A stretch of 64,000 bases of DNA from the NCBI GenBank assembly GCA_963576725.1, contig OY755236.1:70340379-70404378 (forward strand), given 5' to 3'. Below are positions 32,746-43,477 of this stretch, one piece after another. The notes under the pieces were generated by a model. The model was not told the origin of the DNA. It saw nothing but the letters and a program-made list of their open reading frames with translations, and did not search any database. Both the position numbers and the translations under genes were made by a program. Source of the DNA: Azorinus chamasolen (lineage: Eukaryota; Mollusca; Bivalvia; Cardiida; Solecurtidae). Every line of letters begins with the position of its first letter. The first letter of the stretch is position 1.

Positions 32746-32973
32746 TTAACCCTTTCCTTCATAAACATGCCTTTCTACACCTCTGTAATAACCACTTCTT
32801 GAAACCATTGCGATAAATCAAGAATTTTCACCTATAGGAGCAAATGCTCTATTTATCACAATAGTTTCAAACTACAAAATTCTAAAATTTTACTTTTCTC
32901 TAGTAAATGCTCCTTTTTGGTAGATTCATTTAAAGAGGATGGGTCTAAAATAGCCTATGGTGGAAAAGGCTAA
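32746..32973. mobile_element. FA MITE, reverse orientation
   Basis: TTAA left, CTAA right; CCCTTTCCTTCATAAACA left, GGTGGAAAAGG right; the core has diverged in one arm (CAAGAATTTTCACC). Confidence 0.8.
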
Positions 32974-32989
32974 GGTGAGATAAAATTCA

Positions 32990-33175
32990 AGCAGATTATT
33001 ATTTCAGCAAATTCCTTTTAACACCTTTACAAACAGAGTAGACCAAGATCAAATGACTCCACCAGCAGGAGCAATCTGATGAGGGTTTGCTATTTTTACT
33101 TATGGAATTCTAAAGGTCTTGAAAGTCAAACTATATTTTGTTTATATACATATACTTCCCAGGGTTCTAACTTAG
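32990..33175. repeat. FB fragment, reverse
   Basis: CAAACAGAGTAGACCAAGAT and 'gaggagcaatctgatgagggtttgc'-type centre; both termini lost. Confidence 0.55.
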
Positions 33176-33239
33176 CTCTTGAAAACTAGCAAAATGCAAG
33201 TGACATATCGAAATAGCGAATTGAAATTTTAGGTCGTAG

Positions 33240-33370
33240 GATCTCTTTGACCTCTTTAATGAAAGAGAAAAACCTAAGTAAAATGGCAATAATTTCTGTT
33301 AAAATGTTTGACAGAGTAATGTACTCTTGCCTACATATGAAGCTTGAGGTGGTGAACAAGTGTTTTTTAA
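33240..33370. repeat. M6 dispersed repeat fragment
   Basis: TTCTGTTAAAATGTTTGACAG, 'agtaatgtactcttgccta' and 'gaagcttgaggtggtg' match 39730-39800, 62420-62490 and 63050-63110. Confidence 0.65.
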
Positions 33371-34401
33371 GTAAAAGGGCCATAACTCTGAAACGTACAA
33401 GAGATGTCACAGTCACGTGACAAATGCCCCCAAAAATTGTACCCTGTGGCCTTGACCTTTGACCCATGGACCAGGGAGTTGAAACATCGTCTTTGTGTGG
33501 TGAACATTTGTGCCAGGTTCCTTTGAAATCCATTCACAGATAAACAAGTAATTGTACCCTGTGACCTTGACCTTTGACATATGGACCAGGGAGCTGAATG
33601 CGACACATCGTCTTTGTCTGGTGAAATTCTGTGCCAAGTTATATTGAAATCCATTGATAGATAAAGATGTTACAGACCGGACACGAAATTTGTGACAAAG
33701 TAATTGTACCCTGTGACCTTGACCTTTGACCCATGGACCAGGGAGTTGGAAGCGACACATAATCTTTGTCTGGTGAACATTTGTGCCAAATCATATTGAA
33801 ATCCATTGATATATAAAGAAGTTACAGACCAGACACGAAATTTGTGACAAAGTAATTGTACCCTGTGACCTTGACCTTTGACCTATGGACCTGGGAGTTG
33901 AAAGCGACACATCGTCTTTGTGTGGTGAACATTTGTGGCAAGTTATATTGAAATCTATTGATAGATAAAGAAGTTACAGGCCGGACACGAAATTTGTTAC
34001 AAAGTAATTGTACCCTGTGACCTTGACCTTTGACCCATGGACCTGAAGGTTGAACGCGACATATCGTCTTTGTGTGGTGAACATTTGTGCCAAGTTCTAT
34101 TGAAATCCATTGATAGATAAAGAAGTTACAGACCGGACACGAAATTTGTGACAAAGTAATTGTACCCTGTGACCTTGACCTTTGACCCATGGACCTGGGA
34201 GTTGAACGCTACACATCGTCTTTGTGTGGTGAACATTTGTGGCAAGTTATATTGAAATCCATTGATAGATGAAGAAGTTACAGACCGGACACGAAATTTG
34301 TGACGAAGTAATTGTACCCTGTGACCTTGACCTTTGACCCATGGACCAGGGAGTTGAACGCGACACATCGTCTCTGTCTGGTGAACATTTGTGGCAAGTT
34401 A
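33371..34401. repeat. 152-bp satellite array
   Basis: AATTGTACCCTGTGACCTTG recurs at 33550, 33702, 33854, 34006, 34158 and 34310, exactly 152 bp apart. Each unit holds TGACCTTGACCTTTGACC, ATGGACC, GACACATCGTCTTTGTG, GTGGTGAACATTTGTG and TTACAGACCGGACACGAAA. A head unit from 33371 differs more. The array continues as a short tail at 34633-34705 after an insertion. Confidence 0.95.
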
Positions 34402-34632
34402 TAGTTGTGTGACTTTTTCCCTTGATCTTTTCTTGTGGGACTAGTCCTACAAGTAAAACTATTTTTGGCTCTAACTTTGGAATAGAATGATCTGGAAGCT
34501 AACCCTAACCCTAACCCTATGTCCCACAACTGGCCAGGTTAATGTCACAAGAAATGGCCAGGTTAATGTCACAAGAGATGGCCAGGTTAATGATTTTACT
34601 TGTGCGACTAGTTAGAAAAAGTCACACAACTA
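34402..34632. mobile_element. 231-bp inverted-repeat insertion with telomere-like repeats
   Basis: Terminal repeats TAGTTGTGTGACTTTTT (34402-34418) and its exact complement (34616-34632). Inside are a second arm pair (CTTGTGGGACTAG, CTTGTGCGACTAG), three CCCTAA repeats at 34501-34518 and three copies of GGCCAGGTTAATG. It splits the satellite unit between GGCAAGTTA and CCCTTTGGTGAG. Confidence 0.85.
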
Positions 34633-34719
34633 CCCTTTGGTGAGTGCGGACACAGACGGACAGACGGAAGGACGGACAACTCGATTACTATATGCCCGCC
34701 TTTGGGGGCATAAAAATCA

Positions 34720-35235
34720 AATGAACCTCAGAATCGACTCAGCTTCAGATCATGATGCATTAAACATTTGTGTGAAGTTTTATTAATATCTCTCACATAA
34801 TTTTCCCAGAAACAGGGGACAAACTATTTGCATGCATTTACATTATTTTTTAAGTAAAAGGGCTATAACTCTGAAACGACAAATCAAATGAACCTCAGAA
34901 TCAATCAGCTTCAGATCTTGATGCATTAAACATTTGTGTGAAGTTTCATTAATATCTCTCATATAGTTTTCCCAGAAAATTGCGGACAAACAATTTGCAT
35001 TTTTAAGGACAAGGGTCATAACTCTGAAACGAAAAATCAACTCAGCTTCAGATCTTGATACATTGAACATTTGTGTGAAGTTTTATTAATATCTGTCAAA
35101 CAGTTTTCCGAGAAAACTGCAGACAAACAAAATAATGACAGACAAACGAACGAACAAACAAACAAACGGACGGACGGACAGGGCCACGCCAATATACGAC
35201 CACCTTTATTAGGTGGGCGTATAAAAACCTTAACC
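34720..35235. repeat. M5 dispersed repeats, three partial copies in tandem
   Basis: AACATTTGTGTGAAGTTT and 'ttaatatctctca' recur at 34765, 34930 and 35070; the last copy ends in AAAC/GGAC tracts and GGTGGGCGTATAAAA at 35212-35226. Confidence 0.8.
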
Positions 35236-35322
35236 AAGGTGCGACGCGGACTGGGACGCGGACGCCGACCCCGGGGCGAGTAGGATAGCTCCCTTATTCT
35301 TCGAATAGTCGAGCTAAAAATG
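35236..35322. repeat. GC-rich hairpin-tailed repeat end
   Basis: GCGACGCGGACTGGGACGCG, 'gacgccgaccccggggcgag', then TAGCTCCCTTATTCTTCGAA and TAGTCGAGCTA; similar in layout to the M1 tail but different in sequence. Confidence 0.55.
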
Positions 35323-35990
35323 AGAGTACATATTTTGGGTAAATTAAAATTCAAACTCTGTACATTGGATCATCATAATGAAAAGATCTGATTCTCGACT
35401 CGTAATGAGTATTTCTTTTAGTTAGTGTAGACCCTGATCCGATCCGACTTGTATAAGTAATACAGCTGTCAATGCATACACAGACATGCTTGTTGGAAAT
35501 CTCATAGCAGGGTGCAAATACATTAACAGTCAAACCTGTCCACAGCAGTCAATCTTTAATAGATTGAGGCTTGCTGTAAGGGCAGATGGTTGCTTAATCC
35601 AGGTTAGGCAATGCAGAAACTTCATTTGGGAGCTTTCTACATTACATTCAACCTGCATTAGGCAATCACTTTCCTTTACAATATTCCATTTTAACAAATG
35701 GTCTCTACTGACAGGGTCTGCTGTTTTCTCAAATGTGGTTTTGAAATTGGATAAAATTGCCTGTCATAAATTAATTATGTCAGTACAAAATTCGGTGAAA
35801 CATTGCCAGTGGAGAAAAAAAAAGTTAAGTTCGAACCCTAAATATACCATGATGAAATTTTATCTTATTAATATTCATGATGATACAAATGTGACGACTA
35901 TTCTATGTCAACTACAACTGCAAGTCATCAACTAAGGAATAATCCTAGTTTCTAGTGGTGCAATGATTTATCTGTAAACCAGTACATGTA
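35236..35990. other. Mostly unassigned, one FP-like palindrome
   Basis: 35560-35670 holds an eroded FP core (GATGGTTGCTTAATCCAGG ... CAACCTGCATTAGGCAATC). An open frame of 149 codons on the plus strand (35486-35935) crosses this palindrome and has no recognisable domain, so I do not call a gene. Confidence 0.5.
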
Positions 35991-36217
35991 ATAACCCATT
36001 CCCGTATATGCTATTTTAAGATCCTTCCTCTTTAAATAAATCTACCGAAAAGGAGCATTAACTAGAGAAAAGGAAAGTTTTCGAAATGTGTAGTTTGAAA
36101 CCATTGTGATAAATAGAGCATTTGCTCCTATAGGAGGAAATGCTCTATTTATCACATTGGTTTCACAAAGTGACTTTTACAGAGTCGTCAAAAGTCGTCA
36201 ATATGAGAAATGGGTTA
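35991..36217. mobile_element. FA MITE
   Basis: ATAA left, TTAA right; CCCATTCCCGTATATGC left end; core centred on GCTCCTATAGGAGG. Confidence 0.85.
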
Positions 36218-36358
36218 AGTGATTCAGCATCACTCCGAAATGTACCGTGCAGTACATACGAAGTCTCTGTATCACAATATTTTCTTCAATATCAGAGCAT
36301 TCAATATCGATTCTGCAATGAATAAAAACATTTTATTTCCTGTCCTTGGCTACCAGCA

Positions 36359-36604
36359 CCCAACCCTTTCCTCCATAAATACGCCTTTCTACTTCATTGC
36401 AAACAGAGTAGACCCAGATCAGACGGCTCCTATAGGAGCCTTCTCATCAGGGTCTGCTCTGTTTGCTTATGATATTATATAGACATGAGTCTAGAGTTTC
36501 CGCCATGTGTTCATGTGCATTTATAACAATTAATTTAACTATTAAAATATGCATGATGTCATTATTTCTTTCATGAATATTCATGGAGCCCACGAAAGGG
36601 TTAA
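36359..36604. mobile_element. FB MITE, reverse orientation
   Basis: CCCTTTCCTCCATAAATACG left, GAATATTCATGGAGCCC and AAAGGGTTAA right; core CGGCTCCTATAGGAGCCTTC. Confidence 0.85.
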
Positions 36605-36668
36605 GAAATGAAAATATTGCAAGGTTTGAAGGTTTTCTAAATTATTAATGTAACATGGTGAACAAGCT

Positions 36669-36742
36669 ATGACTCGACTGGGACTCGAACCAATCGCCTC
36701 TGACTTACCATGTCAACACTCTACCAACTGAGCTACCAAGCC
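36669..36742 (-). mobile_element. tRNA-derived SINE head
   Basis: On the minus strand: A box TAGCTCAGTTGG (36724-36735) and B box GGTTCGAGTCC (36681-36691) with tRNA spacing, and an anticodon-like arm TGAC-ATGGTAA-GTCA. The 5' GGCTTGG has no partner at the 3' side, so there is no acceptor stem and it is not a working tRNA gene. Related sequence (GGGTAGAGATTGTGGTGAAA) lies upstream of both this copy and the next. Confidence 0.75.
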
Positions 36743-36954
36743 ATACAGTAAAGCGTATCAACTAATTTCACCACAATCTCTACCCGGCTACACATACCCC
36801 CTCTACACAAGAATTCGTCCCGAATTCTTACATAAATAACACTCCACGAGTTTCTTATTATTACATATCATCCTCATAATAATCTTCATATTATCTTCAT
36901 ATAAATCACCCTGTGGGTTATTTACGTTGAGCCCAAAACATGGTGAAACAGTTG

Positions 36955-37028
36955 TGACCCGACCGGATGCTCGAAGCCAGGGACACTGACTTACCATGCC
37001 AACACTCTAACAAGTGCGCTACCAAGCC
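36955..37028 (-). mobile_element. Second tRNA-derived SINE head, diverged
   Basis: GGCTTGGTAGCGCACTTG..AGAGTGTTGGCATGG-type sequence, 286 bp from the first head in the same orientation. The B box is degraded (GGCTTCGAGCATCC). The stretch between the heads has a small palindrome GAATTCGTCCCGAATTC. Confidence 0.65.
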
Positions 37029-37479
37029 ACACAGTAAAACTTATTTCACCACAATCTCTACCCGTTTGAAATGTTGTTTAGATTGTTGCAGCTTAAAGTT
37101 GTATTCATCACTTGACACCAAACATTTCAAAATAAAACCTGGCTTTAGTTATTCTATTTTGCACTATATCAGTGTCTGGCAATACATATCACAATGCCGA
37201 TTGACTACATCTCAATATACATGTGTATCACACACAGGTTTGGCCATATCATTGGACCTCTACCAGTTTCAGAAGAATCGTACAGGAAAATAATTTCAAT
37301 ATTGCTTGCTGCAGTTGTCCAGACAAAATCATGTCTACAGACAGACAGACAGAAATATTAGGACAGACACAGGGGTCAACTCACAGTTCCCTCTAAATAA
37401 AATTGCAATCAAACAAGTACATGTACTTTCAAGACGTTGCAACAGAGTCGATCCAAAAGATTTGAAATTCATAAAACCT

Positions 37480-37970
37480 TTCCCTCGACATACTAACATG
37501 TTTAACACCTTTGCGAACAGAGCAGACAGCCTCTATATGGGTCATCTAATCAGGGTCTGCTCTGTTATGGCTTATGACATGATATGGATCTGACAGCTTT
37601 TGTGAAAGAAAAACATTCTATTGAAAATTTTACATTATAAAAAAATCAGCTTATAAATATTCATGATGTCATTACTTCTTACATGACAGGGGAAAGGTAA
37701 AGACGATTAACCCTTTCATTCATAAATATGCATTTATATGCCTTTGCAGACTGAGTAGACCCAGATTAGACAGCTCCTATATGAGCCATTTGATCAGGGT
37801 CTGCTCTGTCTGCTTATGCCATGGTATAGATATGATTCTACAGTTTATGCCATGGACCGTGTACATGTACTACTATAAATAGAATCGATATTTATGACAT
37901 CATTATTTATAGAATCGATATTTATGACATCATTATTTCTTACATGAATATTCACGAAGGAAATGGTCAT
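37480..37970. mobile_element. Two FB MITEs head to tail, reverse orientation
   Basis: First 37480-37710, with eroded left end; second 37707-37970 with TTAA left and TCAT right. The second carries a 29-bp tandem duplication (ATAGAATCGATATTTATGAC) at 37877-37935. Confidence 0.75.
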
Positions 37971-38070
37971 TATCCTGAAAATTTGACCTGAGACTCATGC
38001 ATATTTCGTGTATTATCGTCGGCAATCTTCGAATACATTTCCGAAGGTATAAGAATGCGCTATCAGAATA

Positions 38071-38275
38071 CAGTAAACCCTCTCTAATGCGACCAGCAAA
38101 AAGGGGAATACTTCACAGTGGCAAAGGCATGTGGTAGCTTAATACAGGACGAAAGTTATGCAGAAAGCTCCTGTAGGAGCTTTCTGCATAACTTTTGTCC
38201 TGCATTAAGCAACCACCTGCTTATAAAGACAGCCATGTTTATTCATTAAGTAGTCGCAACAGAGGTGGTTTACTG
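38071..38275. mobile_element. FP MITE, near-consensus
   Basis: TA on both sides. Left CAGTAAACCCTCTCTAATGC, right GAGGTGGTTTACTG. The core palindrome at 38135-38216 is centred on AGCTCCTGTAGGAGCT and is nearly perfect. Confidence 0.9.
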
Positions 38276-38548
38276 TACAATCCTCGAGGAACATGATTAT
38301 TACCAGCTTTTGGTTTGCTATTTTTTGTCACAGAGTATTACGAACAATCCCGATAAACACGTCGAAATTTAATCAAGTCTCAGGTCAAATTGGGAGGATA
38401 ATAATAAGCCTGTGTTTACCTATTTACCCTAAATGTTATGGCATAAGTTATTCCCTTACCCCCATATTAGGTTTGTATGACTTAATTGGGCATCATATTT
38501 TATAACTGTAGGACGAATTGATTCTGGTCTACATTGGTTGCCTATATG

Positions 38549-38815
38549 TCAATCCTTTACTCAATAAATATTATTAAATACACATTCTAACATTTTGCAA
38601 ACAGAGTAGAACTAGACCAGACAGTTCATATAGGAGCCTTCTCGGATCAAGATTTGTTCTGTTTGTTTATGAAATTACATAGATCTGATTCTACAGTCTC
38701 TGCCATGGCCAAAGTTTGCTGTAAGCATATTCCTTTAAAACAAATTAATAATCTAATCAATATTTATGATGTCATTATTTCTTGCATGAATATACATAAT
38801 GGTAAGTGCTAAAGA
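38549..38815. mobile_element. FB MITE, reverse orientation, ends eroded
   Basis: CTTTACTCAATAAATATT left, AGACAGTTCATATAGGAGCC centre, TTGCATGAATATACATAATG right. Confidence 0.75.
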
Positions 38816-38878
38816 TGAGTAAATCGCGATGCATTTTAAATATGATTTGTGATAGATATTAATCTATAATTCAATTTC

Positions 38879-39106
38879 TTAACCCTTTCCTCCATAAGTA
38901 CGCCTTTCTACGCCTATGTAAAAGTCACTTTATGAAACTATTGTGATAAATAGAGCATTTGCTCCTATAGGAGCAAATGTTCTATTTATCACAATGGTTT
39001 AAAACTACAAAATTCTAAAATTTTCCTTTTCACTAGTTAATGCTCCTTCTCTGTAGATTTATTCAAAGAGGTTGGATCTAAAAATAGCCTATGAGGGAAT
39101 GGGTTA
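38879..39106. mobile_element. FA MITE, reverse orientation
   Basis: TTAA left, TTAC right; CCCTTTCCTCCATAAGTACG left, GAGGGAATGGG right; core centred on GCTCCTATAGGAGC. Confidence 0.85.
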
Positions 39107-39184
39107 CATATTAATTTATATTTCAATTTCTTAAGCCTGGGAAGCATATTTTGACTATACATGTATTGTCTTTGTAAAATGATA

Positions 39185-39495
39185 TTAACAGTTTCTCTGC
39201 TCCATATTCATGTAAGGAAATAATGACATCATGAATATTTATTAGTTGAATTTTCATTGGTAGAAACTAAAATGATTCAATTATATAGGCAACAGAGCAG
39301 ACCATGATCAGACAGTTTCTTCAGGATAACACAGACATTGTAAAATAACCATTAAACAAAGAAATATAGGTTTTTCAAAATATAGGTGGTAGCTTAAATC
39401 AGACTAGAAGCAATGCAGAAAACTCCCCAAGGAGCTTTCTGCCTTGTTTTCCGTCTGCATTAAGCAACCAAATGTGTACAAAATTCAAGATACTT
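39185..39495. repeat. FB left part followed by FP core
   Basis: 39195-39330: TCCATATTCATGTAAGGAAA ... AACAGAGCAGACCATGATC. 39385-39475: an FP-type palindrome, GGTGGTAGCTTAAATCAGAC with CGTCTGCATTAAGCAACC, related to 61025-61115. Confidence 0.65.
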
Positions 39496-39639
39496 CATTT
39501 AAACAAGAGTAGTCACAAAACAGCGCATTCGACTATTCCCAGTATTGTTAGTGTAAACATGCTTGATATTGGACGAAAATGGTGTCCTATGATACTAGAA
39601 GCAAGTATTCAAAGTCTCAATAAAATATCTTTAAAGCCT

Positions 39640-39860
39640 GTGGTGGTGAACAAGTGTTCTAAGTTTAAAAGCTTAATTCCAAAGGGTCTTTAACAAAAAC
39701 CTTAACCTAACATTCTAAGTTTAAAAAAGGCCATAATTCTGTCAAAATGCTTGACAGAGTTGTGTACTCTTGCCCACAGATGAAGCTTGTAGTGAAGTGT
39801 TCCAAGTTTCAAAGATTTACTCCAAAAGCTAAGGACAAAATGTGACCACTTTTTAGAATG
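39640..39860. repeat. M6 dispersed repeat
   Basis: GGCCATAATTCTGTCAAAAT, GCTTGACAGAGTTGTGTACT, 'cagatgaagcttgtagtg', then 'tttactccaaaagctaagg'. Confidence 0.7.
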
Positions 39861-39962
39861 AAATCAATGGATTTCACAAACTAATTTGTGTTAAATATTG
39901 ATCAATAATTCAATTTCTTAAGCCTGGGAAGCATATTTTGATATTATCTTTGTAAAATGATA

Positions 39963-40195
39963 TTAAACTTTTCCTCCATAAATATGCCTTCCTCCGCATC
40001 TGTAAAAGTCACTTTATGAAAACATTGTGATAAATAGAGCATAAAATTTTGCTCCATTGGAACAAATGCTGTATTTATCACAATGGTTTCAAAACACAAC
40101 AATGTTAGCTTTTTCCTTTTCTTTTGTAAATGCTCCTTTTCGGTAGATTCATTCAGAGACTGGGTCTAAAAATAGCCTATGAAGGAATGGGTTAA
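39963..40195. mobile_element. FA MITE, reverse orientation
   Basis: TTAA both ends; ACTTTTCCTCCATAAATA left, GAAGGAATGGG right; core with a six-base AAAATT insertion left of the centre. Confidence 0.8.
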
Positions 40196-40199
40196 GTTA

Positions 40200-40415
40200 T
40201 GAACCATTTCCCTACAGTGGGCTACTTCATATTCTTGTTAGGAAATAATGACATCATGAGTATTTATTAGCTGAATTTTCATAGGTAGAAACTAAACTAA
40301 TTCAATACGCAAACAGAGCAGACCATGACTAGACGGCTCTTACAGGAGCAATCTGATCTGGGTCTACTCAGTTTACTGTGTAAAAAGGCATAAATAATGT
40401 GAGTGAAAGGGTTAA
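40200..40415. mobile_element. FB MITE
   Basis: CCATTTCCCTACAGTGGGC left, GAGTGAAAGGGTTAA right; core AGACGGCTCTTACAGGAGC. Confidence 0.75.
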
Positions 40416-40746
40416 TCATGGAGAAAAAGGACAAATAACGGTTGTTTGAAACTGAAAGTAGCTTGCAAACTTTCTGGCAAATATTACATATGCAAATCTT
40501 TGCACACTTAGTCATTTTCTGTCTGCAATAATTGTCATCTGCTCAATTCCTAAAATAAAATTTCACTCACTCTTTTGCCAAAATAATGCGGCCAAAGTGT
40601 CAAACAGCTGAGATCATAATGAGATGCCACATTATGCAGTGTCTCAGCTGAACCCAAACTGTTTGCAAAGGTTATCGCATGTTCGCCTATATCGTGTGAA
40701 GATAATGAGATAATCCAGTTTATAAAGCACAACATATGTTTAAAGT

Positions 40747-40992
40747 TCAACCCTCTCACTGCCGAAGTCGCACAAATGCACCACGACAAGTAGTGCAGTT
40801 CTAGATCAGACGCCGCCATTTCAAGGCGGCATCTGATTAGGGACTTCACTTTTTGTCTCATTCTCTATGTCTATATATGTGCTTTATTCTTTCGAATTTG
40901 CATTTATTTATCTCATTTCCTTATTGTACCGAATGTTTTAACAAAGTCAGGAGTTCAGACAACAATTAGAAATTTGGCGCCGAAAGGGTTAA
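40747..40992. mobile_element. FC variant element (copy A)
   Basis: TCAA left, TTAA right. CCCTCTCACTGCCGAAGTCG left, AATTTGGCGCCGAAAGGG right; core GACGCCGCC ATTTCAA GGCGGCATC. Repeated at 50425-50671 in copy B. Confidence 0.8.
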
Positions 40993-41139
40993 GGCTAACA
41001 TACAGTCAATTTTGATATTTTGAAATCAAATAACTCAAACGTTTTGATAACTCAAAGTAACAGTGTGGTCCTTCCAAAATGCACAATGCAGATTTGTTCT
41101 AAAATGTATCATGACACATATCTAGCATTGTTTTCCTCC

Positions 41140-41530
41140 TATATCAAACTACAAAATTCTTACATTTTCCTTTTCTCTAGTTAAAATGCTCCTTTTCGGT
41201 ACATTTATTCAAAGAGGTTGGATCTAAAATTGGCATGTGAGGCAGTGGGCTAATGTCCAGGATGTTATTATTTCTTACATTAATATTCATGGAGTAATAC
41301 AACACACTTATAAATTCTTTAAATGCTGAAAATTCTAAGTGAACTAACCAACTACCGTTTAACAATGGAGTCCATTCAGTGTAAAAACTTATGTTTGATA
41401 GAGATTTCTAAACTATAAACAGTGTTAACCCTAATAAGAGGGCTTCTCCAGGAGCTCTGGTACTAATCTGGGAAATCATGTGCACTGAAACCAGAGTACA
41501 CTTGTTTCTCACATACAAGGGTTAAATTAA
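41140..41530. repeat. FA right half and FB3 fragment
   Basis: 41143-41253 matches the right side of FA (TTTTCCTTTTCTCTAGTTAA, TCGGTACATTTATTCAAAGA). 41360-41520 is a diverged FB3 piece (CCATTCAGTGTAAAAACTTA). Repeated at 50820-51208. Confidence 0.6.
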
Positions 41531-41534
41531 CCCT

Positions 41535-41780
41535 GAGTTAATTTCCTGTTCAATATTAATGTAAGAAGTAATGACATCATAAATATTTATAAGCTTATTT
41601 TTAAATAGCGTAATTATATATGTACACATGAATGTTTGGTATTAGTAGAAACTGTAGAATCAGATCTTAAATAATATCATATGCAAAAAGAGCAGGCCCA
41701 AATAAGATGGCTCCTATAGGAGCTGGCTGATCTGGGTCTACTGTTTGCAAATGCATGAAAAACAAAACATTTATATGAAG
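41535..41780. mobile_element. FB MITE (copy A)
   Basis: TTAACCCTGAGTTAATTTCC left, GATGGCTCCTATAGGAGCTG centre, right end eroded. Repeated at 51213-51460. Confidence 0.75.
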
Positions 41781-41975
41781 GCAAGCATTTATCAAAATAC
41801 CAAAATTAATGGCATATGACACCAATTAATGTCAAAAAGCCCATAAAACACCAAATGGATAAAGCAAAAAAAAATAAACACAGGTGCAACTTTCTTAAAA
41901 AATCGAAATATAAATATGTTAAGAAGTTATTTTAGCACACCGGTGTAGGTGTAACAGGCCTATTTTCGCCTGGCC

Positions 41976-42430
41976 AGTCCCCCCCCCCCCCCCCCAAGAG
42001 AAAACAGCCCCCGCCCTTAGTCCAGTTTCCTCCTTCTCCAGTCGGGGGAGGGAGGGGGGGAGGGGGGATGGGCCTGGGCCCTTTTTTCTCCCTTGTAAAA
42101 TGATAATATATTTTCTAAATTGGGTAGGGTTGATTTGGCCTTTTTATAATCTCACAATGAAAGTCTTTTTTGAGGTATATAGGAGTCATCTTGGTGGTTG
42201 GTTGTCGGCGGTCTGTAGACTTTGTTTTGGTAATTTTGGTAATTTTTGGCAATCAAGGCTGCTGTGTGGGTGTATTCCATCACCTTTAGTGATGATTCTA
42301 GTCCACCCCCCACCCCCCCCACCCCCCACCACACACACACACACGCACGCAAACACGCACGCACACACACTTCTTTCCTCCCATGCAAACTGATTACATG
42401 TATATCGGTCAAGGTCGGATGGGGAAGAAG
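41976..42430. repeat. Poly-C, G-rich and AC-rich low-complexity stretch
   Basis: C run at 41980-41994, GGGGGAGGGAGGGGGG at 42044-42069, C-rich and CACACA/CACGCACGC at 42303-42370. The part from 41999 to 42211 is the one also found at 1-213. Copy B has shorter and longer homopolymers at the same places. Confidence 0.85.
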
Positions 42431-42435
42431 GTTGT

Positions 42436-43477
42436 CAGACGTTTCGCTACCCATACCATTTCGCTACAGTCATTTCGCTACCCTCCGAGAAGTCATTTCG
42501 CTACCCTGATCATTTCGCTACCTGTAAGTTTCGCTACCTATCGAATTTAATAGGAAAACCAATATTGTTGCGGGATGGTTAGTGATTTGAGAGTCGAACT
42601 TATTAACATATAATAAATATCTATATTCAGATACCAAAATGAATTATAGGAATATTGGAAAATAAAGTGTTATGTCAGAGGATGAATGATGTGTCTTAAT
42701 TTTAGAAATACAGACCCGGTATAAATGTAATATAAATAATGACTTAAAATTATTATAATTAACTACATTGATTATACCGATGTATCGTTTGTCAAGCAAA
42801 CAATCATTAATTACAAACACATACTTATGACACCGTTGTTTGGCCATTGTTTAGCAGGTCCACTTGACAATATTGTCCACTCAAAGATCACAGGTACCGC
42901 CTATAAGCCGATTAGATATGTATATCGGTATGTGACACATGGACACGTGCTACATTCATTTTTTGCTTATTGCAGTTTTGCTCTTGTTCCATTGATATAT
43001 AATATGACCCTTGCATTACGATCAAATGAAAATACAATTTACTTTTTAACCCTTTCCCACATACAAACAGGTTTTAACTCATTTACCAACAGAGAAGATC
43101 CAAATCAGATGGCTCCTATATTATAGGATCAGTGTCTGCTCTGTTTGCTGATATAATAAGTTCTGATTCTTTTGGCTACAATGTTTCGTCCATTTCATTA
43201 TATTGATTTTGTCAAAATGTGAATGTTTCATTCGGATCCAAACTGTTTGCCTATGCTGCTACGCTCGGTATTTCAAATTGATAAAGGTATCTTTTTCATC
43301 TGTTAAACTGTTATCGTCCAAATCAATTCAATCTGTGAATAAATCTGTGAATAATTATAATTAATTGGGTGACAGGGTAGCGAAATGACTTCCCGTAAGG
43401 ATGCAAAATGACTGTTGCGAAATGGTCAGGGTAGCGAAATGGTCAAGGTAGCGAAACGCTGTGTAGCGAAACGTCTG
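42436..43477. mobile_element. 1.04-kb element with TTTCGCTACC subterminal repeats (copy A)
   Basis: Terminal repeats CAGACGTTTCGCTAC and GTAGCGAAACGTCTG. Just inside the left end, TTTCGCTAC occurs six times within about 100 bp; inside the right end GTAGCGAAA occurs four times plus one degraded copy, in the opposite sense. Ends plus clustered subterminal motifs are the layout of hAT- or CACTA-type DNA transposons, where they bind transposase, but I cannot see a clear target-site duplication. No transposase ORF. An FB fragment is nested at 43050-43165. Confidence 0.8.

Noticed and set aside
35486..35935. 149-codon plus-strand ORF
   Set aside because: It runs through an eroded FP palindrome, has no recognisable motif and starts without context; likely a chance open frame.
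36669..36742. Functional tRNA gene on the minus strand
   Set aside because: A and B boxes are present but the acceptor stem does not pair and a diverged second head lies nearby; it is a SINE head.
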